In this document: positions 34,401-46,985 of the stretch, piece by piece
Layout of the letters: every line of letters begins with the position of its first letter
Numbering within the stretch: the stretch's first letter is position 1
Source of the DNA: Musa acuminata AAA Group
Taxonomy: Eukaryota; Streptophyta; Magnoliopsida; Zingiberales; Musaceae
Assembly (NCBI RefSeq): GCF_036884655.1
Contig: NC_088335.1
Location: 46,239,001-46,303,000 of the forward strand
DNA length: 64,000 nt
Direction: 5' to 3'
Program-made: the position numbers and the translations under genes
Notes under the pieces: model-generated
Seen by the model: the letters and a program-made list of their open reading frames with translations, nothing else
What the model was told of the DNA's origin: nothing
Database searches by the model: none

Positions 34401-36120
34401 AAACACTTTTGTTCAATTAGATCAAAGCTAATCTGTATCTATTGAAGCAAAATTTATCCTTCTATGGGTCTTTAAACTACTCTCTTTTCTTATATTTCAT
34501 CAATGGATAAACAAACTTCACCTTCTGTATTACAATGGAATTTTGATTCCGATTTCTTCTTCCATTTTGCACACTCAAGAACATGCATGATGTTTGAGAC
34601 ATCTGCCACTCTGAGTCACACATCCATTCCTTTCAGGCCTTGAAAGATCATCCCATGAACTTTTCTGTCTATCATGGGGGAAAGAAGTGATGGTCACAGA
34701 ACAAGGTATCCCTCATCTGCTACCGAACTTTTTTGCTCACCTTTACAGGGTGTTGAGAGGGACTCATCACACTTGCAACATACATGAAAAGTTGGATGAG
34801 AATAGTTTTAGAGACTCCAGAAGTAGTATTTGCATTTGCACAATAAAAAGAAATGAGAAGAAAAGCTCCCCTCATAGAAAGACAATATTGGTTAGAGAGC
34901 TTTGCAGTAAAAATAATGCTTAGCTTAGACTGCAATCTTAAAAAGAGTTAATATCTCAATTATATAGGGTAAGATACTCACTATGTTCTGCAATAAAACA
35001 TATCTCTAATCAAATCAAGAATATTATTTTTTGAAAAAAATTCTTTTACATCTCCCTAGGATTCTATTTAGATTCATTTGTACCAATTGATATCCTTCCT
35101 CTAACCATAATATTTACATCTTCATTTATTTTTATCCTACATCCAAACTAAATGAATGAAATTAATATTTCCATCTTCTTTTTATTTTTTATCCTTCTTG
35201 ATGAATATCCTCATCATGATTATATATATTATATGTTGATCGTCTAAAAATAATTAAAATTCATACCTTAGATGTGGTAAGGACTTTGATAGTATATCGT
35301 AAGGTTTTGAGTTTGAATTTTATTTTTGTTACTTATACTTCAAAAAAAAATTCTTAGGAATATAATTGATGATCTCGAAATTTAATTATATATTTATAAG
35401 CGTGGTGTGTGAAATAGTATCAACAAATGCAAACAATCATCTTTTTATTTTAAGTACAACAAAATGTTCCATTTCTTTGATTCTCTCAAGTGTTAGGTTA
35501 AGAACATTTACTCCAATTTATATTTCACACTCAATGGTGTCATTATGCATTTGCACATTTCCACGTCAGCTAATAGAATACAGTGAATACATTAATATGG
35601 ACTACCAAAATTTCTCTTTCTAAATAATCCATAACTTATAATAATAATAATAATAATTCGAAAAATTGGATGGTACCGAGTCACAATTGATTCTTGATTC
35701 AATTAACTGGTTTAATTTTCCGATGTATTTGGCGTACATGATAATAACAATGCAATGGTTTGGTTTATTGTTCATAATACTTCGATTAAAGTTCTAAGAC
35801 CTATTTAACCTAAATCCCAATTAATCTTTGTTCATGAATGCTGTATAAGTAGAGTCTCATCCATGATTTATAGTATTAAATTTATGTTATTCATGCATGA
35901 CTTTTAATTCAAATATCATCATAATTATGCCATTAAGTTCAAAATTATGATATTTCATCATGTGTTGTAGGTTTATAATTTCTATTTTATGTTTTAAAAA
36001 ATTATTGAACATTATTAATATGATCTTTATATTTAGGTCTAATACTTTTTGTTTGCAATTGCATGTCTTAAATGGAGGATCATAATGTATATGTAATATA
36101 CAAGAAGTCAATAAATATAG
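31430..36120. other. Long gene-poor tract upstream of the ELO-like gene
   Basis: 31430-31830 is moderately G/C-rich and probably the promoter side of the ELO gene; its minus-strand open frame (31325-31801) has no domain. From 31.9 to 36.1 kb the sequence is very AT-rich, with no gene-like frame and no mobile-element domain that I recognise. Confidence 0.4.
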
Positions 36121-36950
36121 GATTTTTTTTTTAAAAGCCGCTTTTTTTTTTTTTCACGAGTTAGTATCTCTTTTTTCATTTATTCCTATGAAATTTTTTT
36201 TTTTTCTAAAAGACCAAATTATTTTGTGCTAACCTTTCTTCACCTCTTTGGGAAGGGATTCGCTTGCCGCCTATTGCCTTTGCGATCTCACCTCTCTTGT
36301 CTCTTCTCCTCTTTTTCTTTGACCTCTTGCTCTTTATCATTATGGTTGTTGTTGCCCGTTGTGAGACCCTATCATCATCACCTTCCTCTCGACTCACTTT
36401 GCTCGTTACACATTGTGTTTTACATCCATAAGTTTACGAGGCAAGTGGGCTCTACACTAGTATGCATTCGTTCCTTTTTCTATGCAATATACCCGAAGAG
36501 GGAGTAAACAAGATGACAGATGGTGAAGCAAGTGTGATTAAAAGCAAAGCCCGAAGAATTTTAGAGGTGGCAAAGGTGACATGAGGCTTGGAGAGGCTGA
36601 TGAGTTGAGCAAACTTAGCGATCGCTAAGGTAGGATTGACGATCGAGGTGACGATGTCAAGGAAAAGTATAATGAGTAGAGCAATGAGATGTTAAGGAAG
36701 ACAGGGCATTAAATAAAGGCAATACGATAGGATGAGAGCCTCACGATAACAAAGCCAACAAAGATGATAGGAGGGGCCTCGTAGTGACGAAGGTGACGAT
36801 GATGGCAAGAGGGAGCATGCAAAGGCGAATACGATGGGCAACGAGCCGATGTAGGGGTAATTTAATCATTTTTTAAAAATATTATAAGAATAAATAAAAA
36901 GAGCTTTAATAAAAAAAATAAAAAATTAGAGAATTTTCAAATAAATAGAT
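36120..36950. mobile_element. MITE-like element with poly-A/T arms and GACGATGA-rich core
   Basis: The left arm (36120-36220) is T-rich with 'ttatttattcctatgaaa'. The right arm (36850-36950) reads 'ggggtaatttaatcattt', then A-rich sequence with 'ataagaataaataaaa'. The core (36500-36850) has many GACG/GATGA words. A related right arm occurs at 55530-55640 (GGGGTAATTTTATTTTTTAG). The ends are not fixed. Confidence 0.4.
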
Positions 36951-36971
36951 AGCCTAAGTTACCAATAAAAA

Positions 36972-36973
<2 letters not shown>

Positions 36974-37008
<35 letters not shown>
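36974..37008. repeat. (TA)n microsatellite, about 35 bp
   Basis: An alternating TA tract directly after the MITE-like element. Confidence 0.9.
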
Positions 37009-37009
<1 letters not shown>

Positions 37010-37011
<2 letters not shown>

Positions 37012-38740
37012 CACTTCATATTCATAATCATAACAAAATTTTATTTATTTTATTTATTTTTTACCTTTCCTCATAGTGAAAAAAAATTATCAATATAACA
37101 AAAAAATTTCTTTCCTCTAAGACCTTTAGAGATATAAAATAATATCTTAGCTTTCTTATTTTTTCTTCGTTTCCATTTTCTTCGGAATATGCTATTTAGA
37201 TTATTAGATTATTTGATCCTATTTAATTAGATAAGATATATTATGGATATGATTGGATTCTGATTATGGTTATCGGGCAAAACATTATGATAGGATTACT
37301 TACGAAATAAGTTTGATGGGAGAAATTTTTTTAATTACTTATATCCTGTATGATAGGAAAAGAAGGAAAAATGAGTACCGATCGATATTACTATAAATTT
37401 TGAATCTGATGATGATGACGACGTGAGAAAATGATTTCTAAATAATATTGAAAAGTAAGCACAATAATCTTTAGATCTATTATTATTTGATTTTATATTT
37501 TTATCATTAAAATTTTTCACTTAATAACAATATATCATATTCATAATCATAACAAAAACATATTTCTTTCATTATATTTTTTTGCCTTTCCTCATAATCA
37601 AAAAAATAATCAACTTAACAAAAAAATTTCTTTTCCCTAAGACCTTTGGAGAAATAAAATAAGATTATAGCTTTTTATTTTCTTCGACGAACAAGAATAT
37701 GCTATTTCGACCACTCTCAATATAATGCATCAATCATTAATTGGGGACTACATAATTCCATAACCCATTAAAGAAAATTTTATTTTATGGCTTTTATATT
37801 TGTAATGTTCTGATTCCATCTTCTCTTATCCATATCTCTAATTCACACCTCAAATTTTCTAATAAGTTATATTTAACTCTCTACGATTAAAATCTATTAG
37901 TTAAAAAGGAATATCACCTCTTAATTGAAAACATAATCCATAATTATAAGTAACATATTCAATAATCCAAATAAACATTCCATTCACATCATTTCTATTC
38001 TTCTATTTTCCTCTTCTCGCACCTCATTCAACTTTTTCTCTTTTATATTTTCTTTGAGACAAAATGAATAATTTAATACACTTAATCATAATTATAAATG
38101 AGAATTAGAAAAAAAAAAAGAAAAATAGAGTTATGTCAAATATAATTAATTCCATGAGATTAATTGCAAGCGCATATATGCAAATTACTTACTTTGGAGG
38201 AACATATATGCAAATTTACCCCCCAACTGTTGTCACTGTCCACTGGCTTTGTAATGTCTCTGAAGTGTCGCTTATAATGCACACGATGAACTCCGACCAA
38301 ATGATGGAGTGGGTAGAAGAATCCAAAAGCGGCAGGAAGTCTTCTCCCTCGCCACGGAATTCGTTCTTCTCTTCTCCCTTCCCCTCGTAGGATCTTTGTG
38401 CATTTGCCTCTGCTAGTTCTGTTTTGTTGATTGTAATGTGTTGTTATTGGTTTCTGGAGAAGTTCTCTTTCGTTGCTTGTAACTCGATCTGCAAGTCATG
38501 GCCTTTTCCTGGTCGATCGATTGACTGGTGCTTGGCATGTGAGTTGTGGCCTATTTGGTTCTATGCTCGTGAAGGAAAAGTCTGAGCTTTGGCCTCAATT
38601 TTTGGTGCTCGTCTGACTTAGGGTTTGATATTTCAGTCTCAAGATTGGTCCTTTCTTCGTTGAATTCTTTCTTGGAGTTTAGGACATTCGGTTCTTGTTG
38701 GTAATGTCGCGTCGTGAAGATGTAATTTTGATTCTTGTGC
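37010..38740. other. AT-rich spacer and 5' region of the RING gene
   Basis: 37.0-38.1 kb is AT-rich with two similar blocks near 37020-37140 and 37530-37640 (shared 'ttcataatcataacaaaa' and 'ctaagacctttggagaaata'-like words), so a local duplication is likely. From about 38280 the composition changes and probably includes the 5' UTR of the RING gene. A TTTTAG directly before the ATG at 38750 could be the acceptor of a 5' UTR intron. Confidence 0.45.
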
Positions 38741-38749
38741 TGATTTTAG

Positions 38750-39640
38750 ATGGGCAGTGGATCTGGCGAGTCGTATAATGGAGATTCCCAAAGCTGCTTG
38801 GTTGGTGGAAGTAGTAGCAACAGGGAGGCCGGAAATTTCCAATGCAACATATGCTTAGATCTGGCGCAGGAGCCCGTTGTCACCCTATGCGGTCACCTCT
38901 TCTGCTGGCCTTGCCTTTACGAATGGCTCCATGATCATTCCCGCTCTTCTGAATGCCCTGTCCGCAAGGCCACTGTTGGGGAGGAGGAGATCGTCCCTCT
39001 CTACTGTGGAGGAAATAGCTCCACGCACCCTCAGTCCAGGTCGACCACTCGTGTGGACATTCCCAGCCGTCCCGCCGCTGGTCGGAGGTTGGCAACAGCC
39101 CCACAACTGCCATCCGATGCAAACCATATATATCACCATGACACGAATCATATCCATCACACGGCTGGTTGGACGCCGGCGACAGCCTTGCAACCGCAAC
39201 CCGATTTGAACTATATCTATCATCGTAACATGAACCATATCCATCATCATGAGCCATGGGTCATGGCCTCAAATCACTTGGCTGGAACGGGGCTTGGGAA
39301 CTTCACATTCCCAAATACACCTGCAAATCATTCTGCTGCCGCTAGGAATCAAATGGCCGGCATAAATCAGAGAAACTTCATGTTTCAGGATGCAACTGCC
39401 AATGATGTCGACCATGGCAGCCATGCCAATGTATTTCATAGTCTGCCTGCTTATGGTTTCCACCATGGTCATGGCCAGCATTCTTATTGGTTCCACCATG
39501 GTCATGGACCTCATGCTTATGGTTTCGGTCATGCTTATGGGTTCTGGCGACATGCAAACTGTGGACGACAGGTTGATGTCATGTGGAACTTGCTTTTGTT
39601 CCTGTTCCTTGCTCTGATAATTAGCAATATAATATCATAA
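38750..39640 (+). CDS. RMA-type RING membrane-anchor protein with an altered RING
   Basis: A single coding exon of 296 aa. The RING is at 32-72: C32-x2-C35, C47-x-H49, C52-x2-C55 and C69. The eighth ligand position is Arg72 in C69-P-V-R instead of the usual C-P-V/I-C. The flanking NICLDLAQEPVVTLCGHLFCWPC text is that of RMA/RNF5/RNF185 E3 ligases, which act in ER protein degradation. The C-terminus (277-296) is a hydrophobic tail anchor. Between lie His-rich repeats: NHIYHHDTNHIHH and NYIYHRNMNHIHHH, then HHGHG/HAYGF units (about 240-265). The family is usually 230-260 aa, so the repeat region makes this one longer. The frame is otherwise intact. With one zinc ligand lost, E3 activity may be reduced or absent, unless the change is a sequencing error. 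Confidence 0.85.
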   Translation: MGSGSGESYNGDSQSCLVGGSSSNREAGNFQCNICLDLAQEPVVTLCGHLFCWPCLYEWLHDHSRSSECPVRKATVGEEEIVPLYCGGNSSTHPQSRSTTRVDIPSRPAAGRRLATAPQLPSDANHIYHHDTNHIHHTAGWTPATALQPQPDLNYIYHRNMNHIHHHEPWVMASNHLAGTGLGNFTFPNTPANHSAAARNQMAGINQRNFMFQDATANDVDHGSHANVFHSLPAYGFHHGHGQHSYWFHHGHGPHAYGFGHAYGFWRHANCGRQVDVMWNLLLFLFLALIISNIIS

Positions 39641-42600
39641 ATGGTTCTGCAAATCTTAGATTCTTTGGCATGTGCCCATGTTATTATTGACTCATAGATG
39701 TCAGTTTAATTGGTATTAAATTGAGGTTGGATTAAAGCCAAGTTTGGGTTAAATTACAGAATTATCACCTTTCCCTTATATGTTATTCCTATTTCACCCT
39801 TTGTGCTTATGGACTTGCTTGAGGCCATGATGGTGAGTTATAGATAGACTATATCCACATTGCTCCAATGACAAACTACAATCTGTAATAATTTGATTTT
39901 ATCTTTTCCATTATATTGCTACCCTGATGAGCTAGGCAATCCAAGGGGTGAAGTGTATTTTCTAAAAAGGGTTCAGATCAAAATTTGTATAGCTTCTGAA
40001 ATCTAACAAATTCTATATGACTATTAATTGAAAGGGCATTTATGAAGGTTGATAACTTTCTGGTGGTACTTATGGTGTTTGGAATCATTCAAAAGTTTCA
40101 TGAGTAGATAGGTGAAACAAGGAGCAATTGTGAAAACTTTTACTTTATTTTTATCTGTTTGTAATATTAAGTGTGATCTTTTAATGCTTTATGCATTGAA
40201 CAGGTATTCCTGTGTTTGTGAATTACATAAAAAAGATGGTTGCTTGTACGTACATGATGCTCATGCTTTGTTATGATGGTAAATCATTGTATACTGTTGG
40301 CATATGTTCTCAAGCAGAGTGCTATTGTCTTTTTAGTGATATTTTGACATATTAAGTTCATTCTCGAAGCTTTCTTATTTTTTGACCTTATCCTTTTTTT
40401 AACAAACACGTTTGTGTGGTTCTGATATTTGGATGCTACTTTGTATCCACAAAATTCTATGTTTCTTTACTTGTGGAAAGTAAAATGCACAAGAAAAATG
40501 TGTAAATATGCTTTAGCCATAACTTATTTGACAAGTATACGTGCATTTGTGGATAGTATTGACTATTGAATCCAATTCATATGCTTTGGAGGTACTGCTA
40601 TACTTTTACTCAAAAAAATTAAATATTGTTATGCACCTAACATACTGTAAATTGAGTCGGATTGATTGTATGGTGAACCATGGTATGCATACCATTGGGA
40701 CAATAATATTAGAAGTATATTTATGCAATGGTATTGCTTTGGTATGGTCGATGTGCCACATACGACTATGAGGATTAAGGATAGACTAAGAAATACTGAT
40801 TGATACGACTTCATATTTGATACCTTGTTTTTAACCTTGTCCTATCGACCATATGTGTGGTCAACATATCTGTACTACATTTTTTGTCCACCTAATCTTC
40901 TATATCTGAAACCATGTTTCAGTCTTTTTTTTACTAAATGCTGCTTGTCATGCTAATTCTAGCCAACAGTAACGTGATATGTACTGCCATACATACCATC
41001 ATACTCACCATTCCATGTATGCGCCTGGATTTATGCAGAGAGCTCTTGGCATGTAGCTAATACCACATACTTGTTTGGTGTTTGCTTGGTTTGTATAAAG
41101 AACAGATTGAATCTTGGCATATGGCTGGCATGTTCATTTATGTATACTTGTCATCTAAAATTTGCTTTAACATCTAGTTGGCATGTTTATTACTTCTTTT
41201 TGAAGTTTTGAGTTCATGAGCAGGGAGGTTAAGATTGAACTATGAATTTTGTTTAATTAAGTGAAATTAAATATATCAGAAAGATGCTTGTCAAACATCT
41301 TTTTGATGTTTTGTTCATTTGTTTTGAATGGACTTGTTTATAATTCCTGAAGAGAAGAACAGCTTGTAGTTGTCTTATATGCTAAGGAATCAATGAAGTT
41401 TGGAAAACAGCACACAAATCAGTGGGGATTTTCATTGAGATGCAAACATAACTGGTGAGATGTGGAGACGTATTCTTTGGAGTTTGGATGCAAAGAATTT
41501 TGTCTGCACTTAGTTGTGCTCAGTTCGTGTCTTACTGAGTCAAGGGATGTGTGACAATTACCCAATTCAGGATTTGGAGGGTATTTTCTTCAAAAAGCTT
41601 AAAAGAGTTTTTTGTCACAAAAATTATAATGAGAGCATATAATAGTAAAGTGGCATATGTTTAAAACATTGGACTAGAGTTCTTTATTAAGTTATCTTGA
41701 AATATGTTGTGTTACATGCTTCATTCAAAGAGATGGTTCAAAGCCTCAACTGAATGATGGCGCATTCTTTTTCTCTTTGGTTTTTTTTTTTCGTGTTTCA
41801 AAAGCTTATTTAGATGAATGGAGATATCTAAAGTGAATGTGCTTAGAAATGGAATATTGAGGGATTCATGAGAATTGTGGCCATGATCTTCCTTGGTAAA
41901 GTTAAATTGGTAGTCACTTGAGGTAGGTGTTTGTAGGAATTAAGGGGTTGTACGAGATTAGGAGGATCAGGTGAGGCTAATGGCAATGATACTGATATAG
42001 GATGTCTGGACTTCCAATTGCTTGGAGATGAGGGAAAGAGGAGCGAATAAATATGTGCTTGTTGCAGCTCACTAGACTCATTCTGTTGGTAGCAGCTTCC
42101 TGCATTTCAATGACTGAGGAGAGTTCCTAATGATTTATCATGAGTTTAAATGTGAAAAAAGAGTGAGACTTGAGTATGAAAGAGATGAGAGTTTTAGTGA
42201 ATTACATAGGTTTTTGATGGTAAGATCAAGTGATTGATTTTCCTTTGAGTAGTGAGGGAATATGTAGACCAACTGCTATGATGAATAACTCAATGCAAAA
42301 AACAAAGCCATAGTAGTGCATTCAGAAGATTAAGAGGATTTTTGTTGTTTTTTTCAAAATAATGTTCCTACCTATTCACAAATCCAAGAACGATATTTGT
42401 ACATTAAAGAATTACATTTTAGCATATCTTGCTACACATGATTTTTATTTTTTTTCTTTTTGTGTTGTTCTTTTTTTAGTTTAAACCTATCTTTTTTAGT
42501 TCAATTCTATGATTTTAAGATCGAACAAATCTAGCTGATTAAGTTGATTTTGATTCTAAATCCTAGGTTGATATTAACCCAATCCTGGTTCAAATCCCTG

Positions 42601-43384
42601 GACCTATCCTAGCACTAACATCAATTCCTATCCCAATGCTACAAACCTTGCCATGATCAAGGGACACGAATCATGGGTGCTCTATCAGAAAAAAAAAATT
42701 AATGATTTTGGACCACAATGAAGATACCTAATGAGGATTCGAGAAAATTATCATGTTTCACCAGAGGTTTGTGTGGTCGAGAGGCTACTTTTACGGATTG
42801 GTTCCTTGGAGATGCAACAAATGTTTTGCCAAAAAGCATGAATTTATTGTAATGGCAGGTTAAAAGCTAATCTTTATTTTCAAGAACTCAAGTGGAAAAG
42901 ATTTAGCACTTTGTTACTTCTTTCTTAACTTTTTACTATGAGAATAGTGTGAAGTGATACAATCCTTCCTGATAGAATATAGTTTGAAACAATTGGTCTA
43001 ATCTTGTATTCGAATTTCAGTCATGAACTGTTGCATAACAATCAATAAGAGGTGGAGTACAGTGACACTTCAATTCTTGAAACTTGACTTTGTTGCTACT
43101 ACACTTTTGTCTTTGACCTTTATATTTGCTATTCATGTTGCAAGTTTATATATAGCGATTACTTATTCAAAGATCTGAGTACTAATAGATTTCTCAAGGC
43201 TGGAGATTGTTGGGCAATTTCTCGGACACCAACCAGCTTAAATGGACCTGCAAATATGTATCTGGTTTATTATTCGAGATAGAAGATTACAGCTGGTTAT
43301 GTCAGATTCTTTTCATTGTCTTCTGTGATTTTTGGGAAGGGAACAACCAACAGCCTGTGTCATTTTTATGCATACATTTTATCA
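39641..43384. other. Long T-rich spacer downstream of the RING gene
   Basis: No gene-like frame is visible. The plus strand is T-rich, with intron-like texture, for several kilobases. Near 40640-40780 there are words such as GGTATGCATACC that resemble a decayed piece of the GTACCG-rich element at 43.4 kb. Confidence 0.35.
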
Positions 43385-44255
43385 AGGATTGAAATATCGT
43401 ATCGTACCGGTGTTTCGAGCTTGGCTCGGTATGGTACGGTACCGTATACCGAGCGGTACATCAGAGCATACCGAGCGGTACACCTAATTTAGGTGTAAAA
43501 TACTCCGAAAATACCTGAAAAAAAAAAGTTAAGATAGGGGTTTTAAGTTAGAAATAAATATAGTAATAGTATAAGTTTAGCAAAATCAATGTAAATTAGG
43601 TAAGAATAGTATCACAAACCTTTTTCGGACTTTGAGGAATAGTCTTGTGCAAGGTTCGTATTTTACTATCATAAATATCTTTCAATATTTAATATGTATG
43701 AAATATAAATATTTGACCTATTAAGTATCTAATTTTGAATTGATCAATATTAAACGCACTAATCATAACATTAAAGATCTTAACTACTCTCTAATTAAAG
43801 AAAGAGAATACATACCTTTTGATTAGAAAGTTCTTCCTCTTAATCTTCCCAAATTAGCTTCGATTCAATTCACAAATCGTTGTTTTGTAGAGTTTAGGAG
43901 AGCACAAATGTGAGAAAAAAAGAGTTTGAGATAGTTTAAGAGAGTATGAGAATGAAATGGAGTGAAATATGAGAGAAGAAGGGTTTAAAAACATATGAGA
44001 AGGGGCTCCAACAGTCAATTTGACCGTTGGAGCACTATTACCAAGTTGTAACGGTCGATTTCGACCATTACCAAGCTGTGTCGGGTGGTAACGATCGAAA
44101 TTTTGACTGTTACCGCCCGATATAACCCCGTATCGTCTAATACAGGGCGCTTTTAAGCGTTCCGCCCGATAACGAGCGGTCTACGTACCGGTAACCTATC
44201 GGACTGGTATGTACCACCCGTACTGAGTGGTATTATTCGAAACTGTATACCCTAC
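43385..44255 (-). mobile_element. GTACCG-rich, DNA-transposon-like unit with a minus-strand promoter-like interior
   Basis: Both ends are rich in GGTAC/GTACC and CGAGCGG words within AT-rich DNA. ATACCGAGCGGTACA occurs twice at the left (43446-43460, 43468-43482). At the right there are TACCGCCCGATA and ACCGGTAACC near 44110-44195. Read on the minus strand, the interior has a TTTAAA near 43985, a pyrimidine-rich leader, and a GTATGT splice-donor-like site near 43813. This resembles the 5' part of a transposon gene, without transposase coding left. The class (hAT-like or other) cannot be fixed. Confidence 0.45.
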
Positions 44256-46090
44256 ATTTTACTGAAAAACTTATGTGATCAACTTCCATGTTTTTACATT
44301 CTAATTTTATCATATTTATTTGGATTATCCATTTCTATATCTCAGATGCTAAACAATTGATGCTTATTGTTTCTTTGTTTACCATTTTTTATGTTGGATA
44401 TTTTGATGTTAAGCTAATGGGAATTATTCATGAAACTTAAATTTCATTGAGGATTTGAGGTTTTACACGTACTTTGATTGTAGAATTTGTTGTACTCATC
44501 ACTGTTGAGAATCATGGCTAAATGAGGAGTACTGTGCTATGCCATATTATTGACCACATCAGTGTTTTGTGGACTCCAGTAATTGCTTACAGTGAAACAA
44601 GCCTTTGCATAGATGAAATGCAATTTGAATTAGAAAGTATGTGGAGATTCTTTTCTGAGAATTTATTTTCACCAAGAAAATATGTGTTAGTTCTGTGGAT
44701 TTGTAGAAAAATATTTACATAAAACCAAAGAGTTCAAACTCTATCATTGCTTGGAGATTCCTTTTCGCTGATTCAAGCTTTCTCTTTATTTTTTCTTTGC
44801 TTTTTCAGCTATCAAATTCTTCAATAGAATCACAATGATCTCATTGTTCTAATCTTTTCCCCTATTATCTTTGTTGAGTCTATCATTATCAACTGTGGAC
44901 TTGTGTCAATGTACAAACTCATCAAATTTTTTTTATAGTGAGGATATTGGTCTATGCTGCAGTGTTCATTAAATTTGGCTTACAATTTTAAAAGAAAGAT
45001 GAGGAAGTATCCATAGAGATTTAGATTGATTATATGGGGTATGTGAAGACAAAATGGTTTCTTTTGGTTCATGGAGTACATTTTGTCTCTCAACTGTAAT
45101 GATGAAGTATAAGGTCATGTTCATTTGCTGTCTGAACCTAAAATGCAAATGAAGAAGGTTCTTATAATTTATCCCTTTTGCCCTTCAGTTGTCGTAGACC
45201 AATTCTGGTGTGACATGTAATAAATTGGTTCAAGTTATCGGGTGAACAGAGTTGATTTATCCATGTATTCCAAGAAATCATTTTCCTCGTTTCAATTTAA
45301 ATGGCACGTGTTTGTATATTGTTCAGTAATATTTTCTTATGCTTTTAACATTGCTGATGACAGTCCTATGAATGTTTCATATTTCTTGCGTGGGTCGTCT
45401 TTTCAGTCTCTCATACTGTACTGTGACGTTCACAAATCACAAACCATTCAGTTGCTCATTTTTGTTAGATTTTTTCCTTCTTTGATGCTTATCTGTATTG
45501 TCTTGAGATCATGTGGCTTCCAGTTTAACTTCATTGAAGTCCTTGATTGTTTGTATCATATTGCATGGAGCTACTGATAGCTTCCTTCTCTGCAGCTTGA
45601 TGGTGTTCTCTTCTAACAATTAAATTAGCCTCATGTAACTTGATCATTTACTGATATAAGCCTTATCTTTGTGACCATGGCATGGTACTTCTCATTCATG
45701 CATATGAGCTTCATGTACCTGTCACCTTTAAACCAGGATCACATTATTTAGATCTCTGTAAACTGGATTTTAATTCCAATTTTTCTGGGAACACATGAAC
45801 TTGTTCTGGATTGTCCTTTAATTACTAGTATAGCAGTGGATTTAGAATGTCATGTTGTATCTACTAGCTTAAGATTACACCAGAATAGGTAATTGTGAGA
45901 CTAGACTTCAGTTCTAAGCCATCTTTATGTTGGTCTGGATTTGTGTCTAAGGTTAGTGGCTGCTAGTATGCTTTTGAGCAAATATTACTTGGACTGCTGG
46001 GTGTCATTTATGCTTAATTAAGATGAATCCACATTTATGATGTCCATATCCCACTATAGTTCATTCTTGATATTCTTGTTCTTCTTTTGG
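44256..46090. other. T-rich spacer, no gene seen
   Basis: Open frames such as 45242-45577 (plus) are long by chance in T-rich sequence; the translation has no family features and no splice context. Nothing else is supportable. Confidence 0.35.
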
Positions 46091-46985
46091 TGGTTAATTT
46101 GGTTGGAAAAATGCGAAACAAAATTAGTGGAATTTACTAAAATGAAAATATAAAACTATACAAGTCTCACTAATCAATGCAAGCAACAAATAAGGAAATA
46201 TAACAAATCCATCCAAATAGGTATAGTGATTAAAGGAGATGAGCTGAGAGCATATAAGTTGGCTTATATTAATGAGACAATCTATAGCTCAACCATTCAA
46301 AGTATGTTCTATAAATTGAATATATAAAATATAATTTTAATTATTTTAGAAATAAATAGGAGAATGTAGTTAAACTGGATAAACAAGAAGTCTCTTTAAG
46401 TAAAAATCTTAGATCAATTGTTCAACAAAATAGAGAAATTGATAAAATATTATTCATAGAATAAAATTAAGATTATTAAAATGGCCAGGGGTATTAAGAG
46501 TCTTGTGTGATCATCGAATATTTTTGTTATTAAATATAAGATTTTATAAGACTGTTGTGAGACCAATAACATTTTATGGATCTGAGTGTTGGGCAATTAA
46601 TATACAATATATATAAAAAGTTTGTATTACCAATAATGTTAATATGAATGTATAGAGTTATTAGGAAAGATAGGAAAAAAAATATTTTTATTCGTAAGCA
46701 ATTAGGCATTGCTTAGATGAGATAGGATAAGAGAATCATTTAAGATGGTATAGGCATGTGCTTATGGGACTTTCGAATGCGAAGAATTGATATAATTAAT
46801 ATTTGTGATATCAAGAGAGATAGAGGAAGACTTGAAAAGATCTTAATAAAAATTATAAATAAAAATTTAATTATTCTAAATTTAACAAAACAAATAATTT
46901 TTTATTTGACTATAAATGATTCATGTAGTCGATTTTAAATGGTTGAGACTTACGATTTTGTTGTTGTTATTATTGTGTTGTGGTA
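46090..46985 (+). mobile_element. RTE-type LINE 3' fragment, copy 2 (longer)
   Basis: Plus-strand frames with stops carry the C-terminal part of an RTE-clade reverse-transcriptase protein: a VLCDHRI..L stretch and FYKTVVRPITFYGSECWA (about 46500-46595), a RWYRHV motif (about 46745-46765) and RGRLEKIL (about 46825-46845). It ends with TTGTTGTTATTATTG near 46960-46980, the short triplet-repeat 3' tail typical of RTE elements. Frameshifts and stops make it inactive. A shorter relative lies at about 23000-23340. Confidence 0.7.

Noticed and set aside
45242..45577. 111 aa plus-strand open frame
   Set aside because: Phe/Ser-rich translation typical of T-rich noncoding DNA; no motif, homology signal or gene context.
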